Shown here piece after piece: positions 1-8,778 of a DNA stretch of 64,000 nucleotides (its first letter is position 1; each line of letters begins with the position of its first letter). This stretch comes from JBBSBL01 sp963735885. Lineage in GTDB: Bacteria; Actinomycetota; Thermoleophilia; Solirubrobacterales; Solirubrobacteraceae. The position numbers were made by a program, and so were the translations under genes. The stretch covers positions 1 to 64,000 of the forward strand of contig CAVTMP010000002.1 in the NCBI GenBank assembly GCA_963735885.1, read 5' to 3'. The notes below the pieces were generated by a model that was not told the DNA's origin, searched no databases, and was given only the letters and a program-made list of their open reading frames with translations.

Positions 1-1066
1 GTCGACGAGCCAACCCCCGTCGCGGTGCTCGAGCGTGTTCCCAATCGAGCTCGTGGCGACGAAGAGCTGGTCGAACTGGGTGTTGTCGTTGAGGATGCCG
101 CGCGGGTCGACGATGTAGCTCGGCGCCTCCTCAGCGCGTCGACGAACGACCGGTCGCGGTCGCCTGCCGGATCGCGAGCAGCGCGCTGGCGACGATCACG
201 AGCACCGCGGCCACGACGTTCGCGGAGCCGCCATCGTCGCCAGCGATAGTGCCAGGTGACAGCGACCAGGAAAAGGAGAAGGAAGACGCGACTGCGCGAC
301 CCGGTGACGGCGTAGAAGGCGCAGATCTCGCCGCCGCCAGCGCGAAGAGGATCCATTCGTTGCGCGTGCGCGGACGCTGCCAGGCCGCCCAGACGAGAAC
401 GCCCACCGTCGCGAAGCTCGCGACGAGGTAGAGGATGTACCCGGCCTTGAGGGTCCTCTGATTCTGGAGATCGTTCGCCGCGGCGCCGAGGCCGCCGGTC
501 TGTCCGATGATCGCGACCTGCCGGCGAGGCCGATCCCCAGGCACGCGGCGATGACGAGCTTCACGTTGATCCGCGTCGCGCTCGCGCCGACCCGCGCGAG
601 GCTCCCGCCGACCGCGGCCGAGCGGCAGGTAGTAGCCGCGGTGACCGCGATCAGGAAGATCGCGCACGCCCCGATCGCCCGGGTCAGCGCCGGCTCGAGC
701 GGACCGGCCAGCTGCTCGGTCACGAACCGCGACACTTCCTGCGTCTCCATCGACAGGAGGCTGTCGACGGAGGAGGTCGCTCCGTACCAGCTGAAGAGAT
801 CGTTCTGGTAGATGAAGAGCTGGAACGCGCGCGCGCAGAAGTAGACGAGGACGAATGCGGCGATGACGGTCAGCGGATCGAAGAAACGGCGCTGCGCGCA
901 GCGCGGGAAGGAGGATGGCAGCGCCACGACGGTGGTGTACGCCGAGCCAGGAACCACGCCAGCGGACGCGCCCGTCGCGAGCACGAGCGACGCCGATGAC
1001 GAGCAGGCATGCGACAGCCGCCGGAATGACGGAGTGCCGGAGATCCGTGAGACGGCGTCCTTGCAA
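1..1066 (-). pseudogene. Broken multi-pass membrane protein gene, running off the left edge
   Basis: Pieces in different minus-strand frames join into one hydrophobic protein. The longest runs from about 1000 to 520 and holds segments such as LTVIAAFVLVYFCARAF and RINVKLVIAACLGIGLAG. The frame changes near 520, near 330 (where GEICAFYAVTGS continues), near 230 and near 145. The last piece, PSYIVDPRGILNDNTQFDQ onward, is soluble and continues past position 1. I count at least six membrane segments followed by a soluble tail. No family was recognised and the start is uncertain: a TTG at 1066 is possible, with no clear ribosome binding site. The region looks somewhat less GC-rich than its neighbours. 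It may be a decaying or foreign gene, or the breaks may be sequence errors as elsewhere in this window. Confidence 0.5.
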
Positions 1067-1136
1067 GGCGCCGAACGGTAGCGGAGCGTCGGCGCCGGGT
1101 CGGGTATGAGCCGTGGCCGGTGGGCGCGGTCCTGCG

Positions 1137-2084
1137 TCAGGCTGCGACGGGGTGCGCGGAGCGCCCCTCGGCGTACTCCGCGGCCGCGACCTCGAGGATC
1201 TCGAGCATCGCCGTGGTGGCCGGGGCGCGGTGGCGGCCGGCGAGGGCGGCGGCGGCGACGCGGCGCACCGGGGCGTCGCGGCCGAGGTCGCGGATCACGA
1301 TGTCGTCGCGCAGGTTGGTGAGCGCGAGATCCGGCAGGAGCGAGACCGCGACGCCGGCGGCGACGAGGCCCTGCATGACGTTGTAGTCGTCGCTCTCGAA
1401 GGCGATGCGCGGCTCGAACCCCGCGCGGCGGCAGGCGGTCATGTGCATGTGGCCGCAGATCGCCTGGAGGTCGCCCTGGACCCAGGCCTCGCCGGCGAAG
1501 TCGGCGAGGCGCAGGCGCCGGCGTTCGGCCAGCGGGTGGTCGCGCGGCAACGCCACGTACATCGGGTCGTCGATCAGGTGGTGGAACTCGATGCCCTCGT
1601 CGGCCGAGCCGAAGATGCTGCCCGGCAGGCTGTCGTACTCGAAGGTCAGCGCGACGTCGAGCTCGCCCGCCTTCAGGCGCGGCAGGCTCTCCTCGGGCTC
1701 CGCCTCGACGAGCGAGAGCTCGACGCCCGGATGGGCGGCGCTGAAGCGGGCGATCGCGAGCGGCATGAGCGTCGCGCCGGCCGTCGGGAACGAGGCGAGG
1801 CGCAGGCGCCCGCCGCGGAGCCCCGCGATCGCCTCGAGCTCGGCCTCGGCGGCCGCGAGCCGGGCGAGGATCACGTCGGAGTGCTCCACCAGCGCGCGGC
1901 CGGCGTCGGTCAGGCGCACGCCGCGCGCGCCGCGGTCCACGAGCGTCGTGCCGGCCTCGCGCTCGAGCGCGGCGATCTGCTGGGAGACGGCCGACTGCGT
2001 GTAGCTCAGCGACTCGGCCGCGGCGGAGAACGAGCCGCGTTCCGCCACCTCTTTGAGCACCCGCAGCCGCTTGACGTCGAGCAT
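1137..2084 (-). CDS. LysR-family transcriptional regulator
   Basis: 315 residues. The N-terminus is a typical LysR winged helix-turn-helix (MLDVKRLRVLKEVAERGSF, then a recognition region around SYTQSAVSQQIAALE), followed by a substrate-binding domain of normal length that starts near residue 90 (GRLRLASFPTAG). Such proteins bind DNA as oligomers and switch nearby genes in response to a small-molecule co-inducer, which cannot be named here. It is divergent from the small gene at 2217, the usual LysR arrangement, so that gene or the dehydrogenase at 2693 are plausible targets. The ATG at 2084 is supported by a TAAGCT hexamer six bases upstream, suggesting a leaderless message. Confidence 0.9.
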   Translation of the reverse strand: MLDVKRLRVLKEVAERGSFSAAAESLSYTQSAVSQQIAALEREAGTTLVDRGARGVRLTDAGRALVEHSDVILARLAAAEAELEAIAGLRGGRLRLASFPTAGATLMPLAIARFSAAHPGVELSLVEAEPEESLPRLKAGELDVALTFEYDSLPGSIFGSADEGIEFHHLIDDPMYVALPRDHPLAERRRLRLADFAGEAWVQGDLQAICGHMHMTACRRAGFEPRIAFESDDYNVMQGLVAAGVAVSLLPDLALTNLRDDIVIRDLGRDAPVRRVAAAALAGRHRAPATTAMLEILEVAAAEYAEGRSAHPVAA

Positions 2085-2090
2085 TAGTGG

Positions 2091-2096
2091 AGCTTA
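2091..2096 (-). promoter_or_regulatory. -10-like TAAGCT of the LysR gene
   Basis: TAAGCT on the minus strand ends six bases before the ATG at 2084. No Shine-Dalgarno sequence precedes the ATG, so transcription may begin at or beside the start codon. Confidence 0.4.
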
Positions 2097-2216
2097 TCGC
2101 AGACCCTACGAAGGGTTGTTTGTGCTGATGGTCGGTGCGTGGCATCGTGGATCTCACGCGGCAGGTCCGCCGCGCGTTTGAGAACCAGACCGAACCCCAC
2201 CAGCGAGGTGAGCGCC

Positions 2217-2561
2217 ATGACCACCATGTCCGACTCGATCACGATCCGCCTGGCCGGACCCGGCGACGCCGCCGCGGTGCGTCGGCTCGCCGTGCTCGAC
2301 AGCGCCGAGGCCCCCGCCGGCCCCGCGCTGCTCGCGGAGGTCGGCGGCGCGCCGGCCGCCGCGATCGCCCTGGCCGACGGGAGCGTCGTGGCCGACCCGT
2401 TCCGCCTCACCGCGGACCTCGTCGCCCTGCTCGAGCTGCGGCGGGGGCGCCTCGTCGAGGACGACCGCCCCGCCCGCGGCGCGCGGCGCCTGCGGCGTCA
2501 CCGCGACGCACCACTGGCCCGTGCCGGAGCGCTGCGCCATGCATCCGCTCGCCTCTCCTGA
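2217..2561 (+). CDS. Small protein resembling the N-terminal part of a GNAT acetyltransferase
   Basis: About 114 residues from the ATG at 2217, which sits 6-7 bases after a GAGGTGAG run that can act as a ribosome binding site. The first 75 residues (ITIRLAGPGDAAAVRRLA, then LLAEVGGAPAAAIALADG and VVADPFRLTADLVALLELR) resemble the first half of a GNAT fold, but the acetyl-CoA binding half is missing. The remaining 40 residues are Arg-rich and may be a frame error or a non-homologous tail. Short proteins of this kind are common in high-GC actinobacteria; function unknown. It lies divergent to the LysR gene. Confidence 0.5.
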   Translation: MTTMSDSITIRLAGPGDAAAVRRLAVLDSAEAPAGPALLAEVGGAPAAAIALADGSVVADPFRLTADLVALLELRRGRLVEDDRPARGARRLRRHRDAPLARAGALRHASARLS

Positions 2562-2679
2562 CCTCGCCCGGGTGCTGCTCGCCGACCGCGAGCGGGGCCT
2601 TCGCCGCCGCGCATCGGAGCCGCGCCCGTCCCGGCCGACCGTGCGCGCGCGGGTCGCGGCCTGGCGGCGCGCCGCGCGA

Positions 2680-2685
2680 TAGCTT
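2680..2685 (+). promoter_or_regulatory. -10-like TAGCTT of the dehydrogenase gene
   Basis: TAGCTT lies seven bases before the GTG at 2693. It supports that start and a leaderless message. Confidence 0.4.
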
Positions 2686-2692
2686 GCGGCGG

Positions 2693-3709
2693 GTGCCGCC
2701 CGCCACCGATCCGCGACGTGCGTTCCGCTGGCGGGACGGCGAGCGCACGATCGTCTTCGGGCGGGGCGCCGTGGCCGCCGGCGTCGATCTCCTCGGCACG
2801 GGCTACGCGCTCCTGACGACGGCCCGCGGCGAGGACGCCGCGCCGGCGATCGTCGCGGGCGCCGCGGCCGTGCACCACGTGCCGCCGGGACGGGTCGACG
2901 AGGTCGCCGCGGGGCTGCGCGCGGACATCGCGGGCGAGCAGCTCGTCGCCCTGGGCGGCGGGCGGGTGATCGACGTCGCCAAGGCGCTCGCGGCGGCCGA
3001 CCCGCCGCGGCGCGTCACGGCCGTGCCCACCACGCTCTCCGGGGCCGAGATGACCTGGGTCCACCGCCACGCGGCGGGCGTGCCGGCCGACACGCCGCGG
3101 GCCCGCCCCGCGGCGGTGCTCAGCGACCCGGCGCTCGCGGCCTCCCAGCCGGCGGCCGAGCGGGCGGCGAGCGCGCTCAACGCCCTCGGCCACGCGGCCG
3201 AGGCGCCGGCGACGACCCTCGCGAACCCGGTCGCGACGCTCGCCGCGCTCGAGGCCGCGCGGCTCCTGGCCGCCGGGCTCGGCGGCGGCGCGGCGGGGCC
3301 GGACGCGGCGCGCGCCGACGCGCTCGCCCTCGGCGCCCTGCTCGCCGGCTACGCGATCGACTCCGCCTGGTACGGCCTCCACCACGTCCTCGCCCAGACC
3401 ATGGTGCGGGTCGCCGGGGCCGGGCACGGACCGGTCAACGCCGTGCTGCTGCCGCACACGATCGTGGCGCTGGCGCGACGCAACCCCGCGGCGGGCGCCG
3501 CGCTCGACGCCGCGCTCGGCGGGGACGCCGCCGCCGCGACCGCCGAGCTGTGCGCCGCGACCGGCGCCACCCGCCTGCGCGACCTCGGCATCGCGCGCGA
3601 GACGCCGGCCGTGGCCGCCGCCGCGGCGGCCGGCCGGCCGGAGCTCGAGCTCACGCCGCCGCGGGCGCAGGAGGCCGAGATCCTCGGGCTCTACGAGGCC
3701 GCCTGGTAG
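2693..3709 (+). CDS. Iron-containing alcohol dehydrogenase / maleylacetate reductase-like protein
   Basis: 338 residues from GTG 2693. The N-terminal half carries a nucleotide-binding region (VALGGGRVIDVAKALAA, then AVPTTLSGAEMT), and the helical C-terminal half holds the metal-binding histidines: NALGHAAEAP, WYGLHHVLAQ and GHGPVNAVLLPH. This order matches the Fe-ADH superfamily. The short N-terminus and the GLHH/LLPH segments are closest to maleylacetate reductases, which reduce maleylacetate to 3-oxoadipate in aromatic degradation. No other aromatic-pathway gene is nearby, so the substrate is open. The stop is followed 26 bases later by the TldE-like gene, suggesting co-transcription. Confidence 0.8.
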   Translation: MPPATDPRRAFRWRDGERTIVFGRGAVAAGVDLLGTGYALLTTARGEDAAPAIVAGAAAVHHVPPGRVDEVAAGLRADIAGEQLVALGGGRVIDVAKALAAADPPRRVTAVPTTLSGAEMTWVHRHAAGVPADTPRARPAAVLSDPALAASQPAAERAASALNALGHAAEAPATTLANPVATLAALEAARLLAAGLGGGAAGPDAARADALALGALLAGYAIDSAWYGLHHVLAQTMVRVAGAGHGPVNAVLLPHTIVALARRNPAAGAALDAALGGDAAAATAELCAATGATRLRDLGIARETPAVAAAAAAGRPELELTPPRAQEAEILGLYEAAW

Positions 3710-3735
3710 GCGCCCGACGGCCCGCCCGCCCGCTC

Positions 3736-5098
3736 GTGACCGCCCCGCCGCACGATCTCGCGACCCTCGCGGCGCGCGCCCGCGACGCCCTCGCGGGCGA
3801 GGGGCAGGTCCGGGTGGTCGCCGAGCGTCGCCTCGTGGCGACGTCGCCCGCCGGCGGCCCCGGGACGGTGCGCGCGGAGGCCGGGACCCGGGCGGAGGTC
3901 GTCGCGCGCCACGAGGGCCACGCGGCGGTGGCGAGCACGACCGACGTCTCCGGCGCCGGGCTGCGGGCGGCCGCGGCGCGCGCCGAGGAGGGAGCCCGGG
4001 CGCTCTCCGCGGCGGCGGGCGCGCCGGGCCCGCTCCCGCCGCTGCCGGGCCCCGCCGTCGCGAGGTCCCACCCCGCGCCCGACCCGGCCACGGCGCGACC
4101 GGCGCCCGACGCGTGGCGGGCGCCGCTCGCGGCGGCCCGTGCCGCGGCCGGGGACGTGCCGGTGGAGCTCGTCCTCGCCATCGCGGGCGGCGAGGCGGCC
4201 GTGGCCGGGACCGGCGGGCTCGAGGCCGCCGAGGCGATCGCCTTCGCCACGCTCGCGGTGCGGACGCCGGGCGGCGGCGAGACCCGCATCGCGGCGGCAT
4301 CGCTCGGCGTCGCTGGACGTCGACTCGGCGGTGGCCGAGGCGACCGCGGGCGCCGGGAGGCCGGCCGACCGCGCGCCCGTCCCGCCCGCCGGCGAGCACC
4401 CGGCGGTGCTCGGCCCGGAGGCCGTCGGCGCGCTGCTCGACGCGCTCGGACCGCTGGCCTTCGACGGCCGGGCACACGCCGCCGGGCGCGGCCTGCTCGC
4501 CGGGCGCCTGGGCACGCGCGTCGCCGCCGCGGCGATCAACCTCTCCGACTCGCCCCGCTACGCCGGGACCCTGCCGCGGTCGATCGACGCCGAGGGCGTG
4601 CCGGCGACCCCCGTTCCGCTGATCCAGGACGGGGTCGCCCACCGCGTCGCGCACGACCGCGCGTCGGCCGCCGCCGCGGGCGGCGGCGCGACCTCGACCG
4701 GGCACGCCGTCGCGCCGGCCGGCACCGGCCCGGGCCCGCGGCCGCGCAACCTCGTCCTGGTGGGCGGCGGGGCGGCGGACGAGGCGGAGCTGGCCGCGCC
4801 GATCGAGGCGGGCCTGCTGATCCCGGCGCTCCGTGACGTCACGGTCCTCGACCCCGCGTCGGGCCTCGTCACCGCCACCGCGGTCGGCGCCCGCGCGCTC
4901 ACGCAGGGCGCGGCCGGCTGCACTCTCCGGCCGTTCGTCGTCATCGACGCCCCGCTGCGCCTGCTCTCGGTCGTTCAGGCCCTGTCGGCGAAGCCGCGCC
5001 TCGTCCTGGCGGACGCCGCCGTGGGCGGCGCGATCAGCGTGCGCGCGCTCGTCTGCCCGGCCGTGCGGATCGCCGGCCTGTGCGTGGCCGGCGCGTGA
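3736..5098 (+). CDS. TldE/PmbA-like protein (frame change near 4310)
   Basis: Two pieces join at about 4308-4312: the first ends at TRIAAASLG and the second resumes at SLDVDSAVAEA. The joined protein is about 450 residues, normal for the TldD/PmbA (TldE) family, whose members form a protease complex that trims peptides such as modified RiPP precursors and antitoxins. The second piece shows family features: AAAINLSDSPRYAGTLPRS, GVPATPVPLIQDG and an ordered C-terminal beta-rich part. No TldD partner is present in the window. The GTG at 3736 is chosen because similarity begins just after it. The single break looks like a sequence error. Confidence 0.65.
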
Positions 5099-5104
5099 AC
5101 CGCC

Positions 5105-5329
5105 CTAGACCTTCAGCAGCAGGATCGTGTTGACCGCGAAGGCGATCGCGAAGCCCACGGTCCAGCGGTTCAGGTTGCGCTCGACGAGCGATCCGCCGCC
5201 GAACGGGCCGGCGCCGCTGCCGACTCCGAAGGCTCCCGAGAGCCCGGCGTCCTTCCCGGAGTGCATGAGCACGAGGAAGATGAGGACGACCGCGATGAAG
5301 ACCTGGATGACGCCGAGGACCACGTACAT
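5105..5329 (-). CDS. secG: Protein translocase subunit SecG
   Basis: 74 residues, the usual SecG length, with two membrane helices (VVLGVIQVFIAVVLIFLVLM and VGFAIAFAVNTILLL) around the glycine-rich loop LSGAFGVGSGAGPFGGGS that marks the family. SecG associates with SecY and SecE in the membrane and helps SecA-driven export. In many actinobacteria secG follows tpiA; here it sits 16 bases after the ccmI-like gene, well away from tpiA at 26.6 kb. TACCCT nine bases before the ATG could give it its own leaderless promoter. Confidence 0.93.
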   Translation of the reverse strand: MYVVLGVIQVFIAVVLIFLVLMHSGKDAGLSGAFGVGSGAGPFGGGSLVERNLNRWTVGFAIAFAVNTILLLKV

Positions 5330-5338
5330 GCGGCCGTC

Positions 5339-5344
5339 AGGGTA
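5339..5344 (-). promoter_or_regulatory. -10-like TACCCT of secG
   Basis: TACCCT on the minus strand lies nine bases before the secG ATG, directly after the stop of the upstream ccmI-like gene. Confidence 0.35.
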
Positions 5345-5635
5345 CTACGCGGCACCGCTCCGGCCCGCCGCCCGGTCGAGCGCGCGCAGGATCTCGATCG
5401 CCTCGGCCCGCAGGCCGGCGTCGAGGGCGCGCCAGTCGGCCTCGGAGAGCTTGCCGGTGCGGTAGTCGAGCTCGGCGTCGCGGATCTCGCGGTACTTCGC
5501 GTCGCGCGCCACCTCGAGCTCGTCGACCTCGCCGCGGGTCGTGTCGCCATCCGGCGCCGCGCGGGCGCGGCGCAACGGCGCCGCGATCACGAGCGCCACC
5601 GCCGCGACCACGAGGACGACGATCAGCAGCTCCAC
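5345..5635 (-). CDS. Short CcmI-like cytochrome c biogenesis protein
   Basis: 96 residues: one N-terminal membrane helix (LLIVVLVVAAVALVIAAPL) and a cytoplasmic part with the segment KYREIRDAELDYRTGKLS, which is characteristic of the start of CcmI/CycH. Full CcmI carries a long TPR domain that presents apocytochrome to the haem lyase; here that domain is absent, so this is a minimal form. It lies 13 bases after ccmF and is most likely part of a ccmE-ccmF-ccmI transcript. Small proteins of this type are commonly found beside ccmF in Gram-positive genomes. Confidence 0.7.
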   Translation of the reverse strand: MELLIVVLVVAAVALVIAAPLRRARAAPDGDTTRGEVDELEVARDAKYREIRDAELDYRTGKLSEADWRALDAGLRAEAIEILRALDRAAGRSGAA

Positions 5636-5648
5636 CGGGGAGCCGGCC

Positions 5649-7883
5649 CTACGACTCGGGGCGCGCCGCGAGGTCCTGCGCGAGCCGCGCCCGGTAGCGC
5701 GAGGGCGCGCGACGGCGCACCGCGGCGGGCGGAGGCCAGAGGGCGATGAGCGCGCCGAGGAAGACGACGAGCGCGCCGAGCCAGATCCAGGTGACGAGCG
5801 GCGAGACGAGGATGCGGAAGATCGCCGGCGGCCCGGAGGCGGCGTAGCGCGCGGAGATCCGCTGGACGGCGGTGCGGACGCCCGCCTCGATCCCGCTGAC
5901 GATCCGCCGCTGCTCGGCCGGCGCCGCGGTGGCGAAGACCGGGCCGAAGCGCCGCATGAGCGTCGAGAAGCGGCGGTCGGCGCGGGCGATCACCGGGCGG
6001 ATCGCGCTGGTGTCCGGCTCCACCGCGGTCCACAGGTCGCGCCGCAGCCCGGGCTTCACCCCGACCGCCGACTCCGGCTCCCCGTCGAACCACCGGCCGA
6101 TCGCGCCGTCGGCGAGCGAGCCCCCGGCCGAGGAGTACCACCCCTTCGCCGGGCGCAGCGTGGTCACGTGGCGCCCGTCCCGGCGCACGTCGACGACCGC
6201 GCCGTAGGAGAGCTCGTCGGCCTTCAGCTGCGTCGTGGGACGCACGTAGGTGAACGTGTAGCCCTCGACGCTCGCCCGGCCGCCCGGGCGCAGCCGCACC
6301 TCCTTGACGGTGGCGAACGCCGAGGAGGCGGCGACGCCGATCAGCAGCACCGCGACGCCGAGGTGCACGAGGTAGCCGCCGTAGCGGCGACGGTTGCGGC
6401 GCACGAGCGCGACGAGGGCCACCGGCGGCGACTCGCCCGACATCGCCGCGCGGGCGCGGGTCCCGCGCCAGAACTCCTGGACCACGCCGACGACCACCAC
6501 GGCGCAGAGGGCGAGCATGAGCAGGGCGAGCGGCTTCCCGCGGGTCACCGGCACGGCGAGCGCGAGGACGAGCGCCGTCACGAGGCCCCCGGCGAGCGGC
6601 GCGGCGAGCTGCCCGCGCAGGCTCGCGAGGCTCGCGCGCCGCCACGCGATCAGCGGCCCGATCCCGGTCAGCGCGACGAGCACCAGCGCCAGCGGCCCGA
6701 CGTAGCGGGAGAACCACGGCGGCCCGACGCTCGACTTCGTCCCGGTCACCGCCTCGGAGATGAGCGGGAAGAAGGTGCCCCAGAAGATCACGAACACCAG
6801 GCCGACCAGCACGACGTTCTGGAACAGGAAGAACGCCTCGCGGGAGAGCAGCGAGTCGATCCGGTGCTCGGTGCGCAGCGCGTCGCGACGGCTCAGCACG
6901 AGCGCGACGGACCCGGCGATCATCGCGGCGATGAGCCCGACGAACAGCCAGCGCAGGAGCGCCCCGGGCTCGACGAAGGCGTGGATCGAGCTGAGGATCC
7001 CCGAGCGCACGAGGAACGTGCCGATGATCGCGAGCACCCCCGTCGCGAGGATCAGCGAGGCGTTCCAGACCTTCAGCATCCCCCGCTTCTCCTGGATCAT
7101 CCCCGAGTGGATGAACGCCGTCGCGGTGAGCCACGGCAGCAGGGCGGCGTTCTCCACGGCGTCCCAGGCCCAGTAGCCGCCCCATCCGAGCTCGGTGTAG
7201 GACCACAGCGCGCCGAGCAGGATGCCGACGCCCAGCGCGAGCCAGGCGCCGAGCGCGAAGCGCCGCGTCGCCCCGATCCACTCCGCGCCGGCGCGGCGGG
7301 TGACCAGCGCGCCGATCGCGAAGGCGAACGGCACCGCGATCAGCGTGTAGCCGGAGTAGAGCGCCGGCGGGTGGACCATCATCGCCCAGTGGCGCAGCAG
7401 CGGGTTGAGGCCGGCGCCCTCGGCGGGCGCGCGGGCGAGCGTCTCGAACGGGCTGGCGAGGAACACGACGAGGAACGAGAAGAAGGCGCCGAAGGCGAGC
7501 AGCACGGCGGTCGCGTAGGGCGCGATCGCCCGCAGCCGGTGGCGGGTGAGCAGCAGCGCGAGGCTCGACCAGCCGGCGAGCAGGAAGAGCCAGAGGAGCA
7601 GCGAGCCCTCCTGCGAGGACCACATCGCGGTCGCGCGGTAGAAGGTCGAGAGCGTGCTCGCCGAGTGGTCGGCGACGAGGGCGAAGGAGAGGTCGGTGCG
7701 CAGGAACGCCGCCTCGAGCAGGACGAAGGCGAGCGCGACCACCCCGAACAGGGCGTAGACGGCGCGGCGGCCGGAGTCGACGAAGCGCCGGTCGCCGCGG
7801 CGGGCGCCGTAGAGCGAGGCGACGATCCCGTAGACGGAGATCGCCAGGGCGAGGATCAGCAGCGCGCGACCGACGGTCGCCAT
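5649..7883 (-). CDS. ccmF: Cytochrome c haem lyase subunit CcmF
   Basis: 744 residues with about 14 membrane helices. It contains the WWD haem-handling motif WGGYWAWDAVENAALLPW at residues near 230-250 and the conserved LLWLFLLAGWSS and FLVRSGILSSIHAFV segments, all typical of CcmF/NrfE. CcmF takes haem from CcmE and, with CcmH, attaches it to the CXXCH site of apocytochrome c on the outer face of the membrane. The last third (about residues 530-690) is a large extracytoplasmic domain, as expected. ccmE precedes it by one base, indicating translational coupling. Confidence 0.95.
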   Translation of the reverse strand: MATVGRALLILALAISVYGIVASLYGARRGDRRFVDSGRRAVYALFGVVALAFVLLEAAFLRTDLSFALVADHSASTLSTFYRATAMWSSQEGSLLLWLFLLAGWSSLALLLTRHRLRAIAPYATAVLLAFGAFFSFLVVFLASPFETLARAPAEGAGLNPLLRHWAMMVHPPALYSGYTLIAVPFAFAIGALVTRRAGAEWIGATRRFALGAWLALGVGILLGALWSYTELGWGGYWAWDAVENAALLPWLTATAFIHSGMIQEKRGMLKVWNASLILATGVLAIIGTFLVRSGILSSIHAFVEPGALLRWLFVGLIAAMIAGSVALVLSRRDALRTEHRIDSLLSREAFFLFQNVVLVGLVFVIFWGTFFPLISEAVTGTKSSVGPPWFSRYVGPLALVLVALTGIGPLIAWRRASLASLRGQLAAPLAGGLVTALVLALAVPVTRGKPLALLMLALCAVVVVGVVQEFWRGTRARAAMSGESPPVALVALVRRNRRRYGGYLVHLGVAVLLIGVAASSAFATVKEVRLRPGGRASVEGYTFTYVRPTTQLKADELSYGAVVDVRRDGRHVTTLRPAKGWYSSAGGSLADGAIGRWFDGEPESAVGVKPGLRRDLWTAVEPDTSAIRPVIARADRRFSTLMRRFGPVFATAAPAEQRRIVSGIEAGVRTAVQRISARYAASGPPAIFRILVSPLVTWIWLGALVVFLGALIALWPPPAAVRRRAPSRYRARLAQDLAARPES

Positions 7884-7884
7884 G

Positions 7885-8295
7885 TCAGTTGCCGTCGCGG
7901 GCGGCCTTGAACTTCGAGGGGCACTTCGTCTGCAGCGAGTCCCGCTCGCCGGCGAACCCGCCGCCCCGCTTGCGGACGGTCACGATCACCTCGCGGCCGG
8001 CGCGGAAGGGGTCGGGCACGGTGCCGGTGTAGGCGACGGGGACCGAGGCGGCGTTGCCGCCGGCGCGATCGCGCACGCGGAAGTCCAGGGTGTCGCCCGC
8101 CCGGCGGATCGAGCCCGGCACGACCTTGCCGGTCAGCTGGTAGCTGCGGCCCGGCTGGGCGTCGCGCAGCAGCTGCGTCGGGGTGCGGGCCTGGCTCCCC
8201 GCGCTGAAGCTCGTGTAGACGAGGAACGTCGCGAGCAGGAGCGCGGCGGTCAGCGCGACGACGAGGCGCACGGTGCGCTTCCGGGCGGGGTCCAT
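7885..8295 (-). CDS. ccmE: Cytochrome c maturation haem chaperone CcmE (cysteine variant)
   Basis: 136 residues: an N-terminal membrane anchor (LVVALTAALLLATFLVYT) followed by an OB-fold domain (YQLTGKVVPGSI, DTLDFRVRD, VPVAYTGTVPDPF). Classical CcmE binds haem through the histidine of an HXXXY motif. No histidine is present here; at the equivalent place is LQTKCPSKFKA. That fits the CcmE-prime variants of some archaea and sulfate reducers, which use CXXXY, but here the tyrosine is a phenylalanine. It is the first gene of the ccmE-ccmF-ccmI-like run. A short inverted repeat (8302-8314) lies just before the ATG. Confidence 0.88.
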   Translation of the reverse strand: MDPARKRTVRLVVALTAALLLATFLVYTSFSAGSQARTPTQLLRDAQPGRSYQLTGKVVPGSIRRAGDTLDFRVRDRAGGNAASVPVAYTGTVPDPFRAGREVIVTVRKRGGGFAGERDSLQTKCPSKFKAARDGN

Positions 8296-8301
8296 GCCCT
8301 T

Positions 8302-8314
8302 CTGAGTATCTCAG
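8302..8314. promoter_or_regulatory. Inverted repeat CTGAG-TAT-CTCAG before ccmE
   Basis: A perfect 5-bp inverted repeat with a 3-base centre lies 7-19 bases upstream of the ccmE ATG (minus strand). Read on the minus strand it contains GATACT, nine bases from the ATG, which could serve as the -10 element. A repressor bound here would cover the promoter. Confidence 0.35.
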
Positions 8315-8406
8315 ACCCCGCCGGCGCGCCCGCGCTCGAGAACCGGCGCGCGCCGGCCGATGAGATGCCAGGATTCTTGTCCGATGAGGCGAAACCCCGG
8401 GAGACG

Positions 8407-8673
8407 ATGACCGTTCTGGACGTGATGGAGATCGGCACCGGCCTCAAGCGGGCCGCCCGGCGGGGGCGGCCGACGACCCGGCACCGCCGCGCCTCGGCCT
8501 CGCCGAAGGACCCCGCAAGCGGCTCGACCGCGGTGCGCCAGACCGATCGCGCCCGTCGCGCCGGCGGGCCGCAGGACCGCGCGGTGTACGCCTGCGGCTG
8601 CGGCCACCTCTTCCAGGCGACCGTGACGGCCTCCACCCCGTGCCCCCGGTGCGGGGAGAACCAGGCCTGGTAG
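8407..8673 (+). CDS. Small zinc-ribbon protein
   Basis: 88 residues from the ATG at 8407; GGGAG lies just upstream, while the earlier in-frame ATG at 8365 has no ribosome binding site. The N-terminus (MTVLDVMEIGTGLKRAARRG) is followed by a basic linker, and the C-terminus carries YACGCGHLFQA and CPRCGENQAW, a four-cysteine zinc knuckle (CXC and CXXC). No family name can be given. It could bind nucleic acid through its basic and zinc parts, but nothing in the sequence proves that. It stands alone, divergent from ccmE. Confidence 0.65.
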   Translation: MTVLDVMEIGTGLKRAARRGRPTTRHRRASASPKDPASGSTAVRQTDRARRAGGPQDRAVYACGCGHLFQATVTASTPCPRCGENQAW

Positions 8674-8778
8674 CCCCGGACATCCGTCCGCGTCGGGCGC
8701 AATCGGCGCATCGACGCACGATCCGGTTCATCCTTCCGAAAACCTACGCGCGTTGCGTACGCTCAGCCAACCCGGAGC

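Noticed and set aside
5541..7910. A 789-codon open frame on the plus strand across ccmF
   Set aside because: It is the antisense shadow of ccmF in GC-rich DNA: very Arg/Glu/His-rich, no domain, no ribosome binding site.
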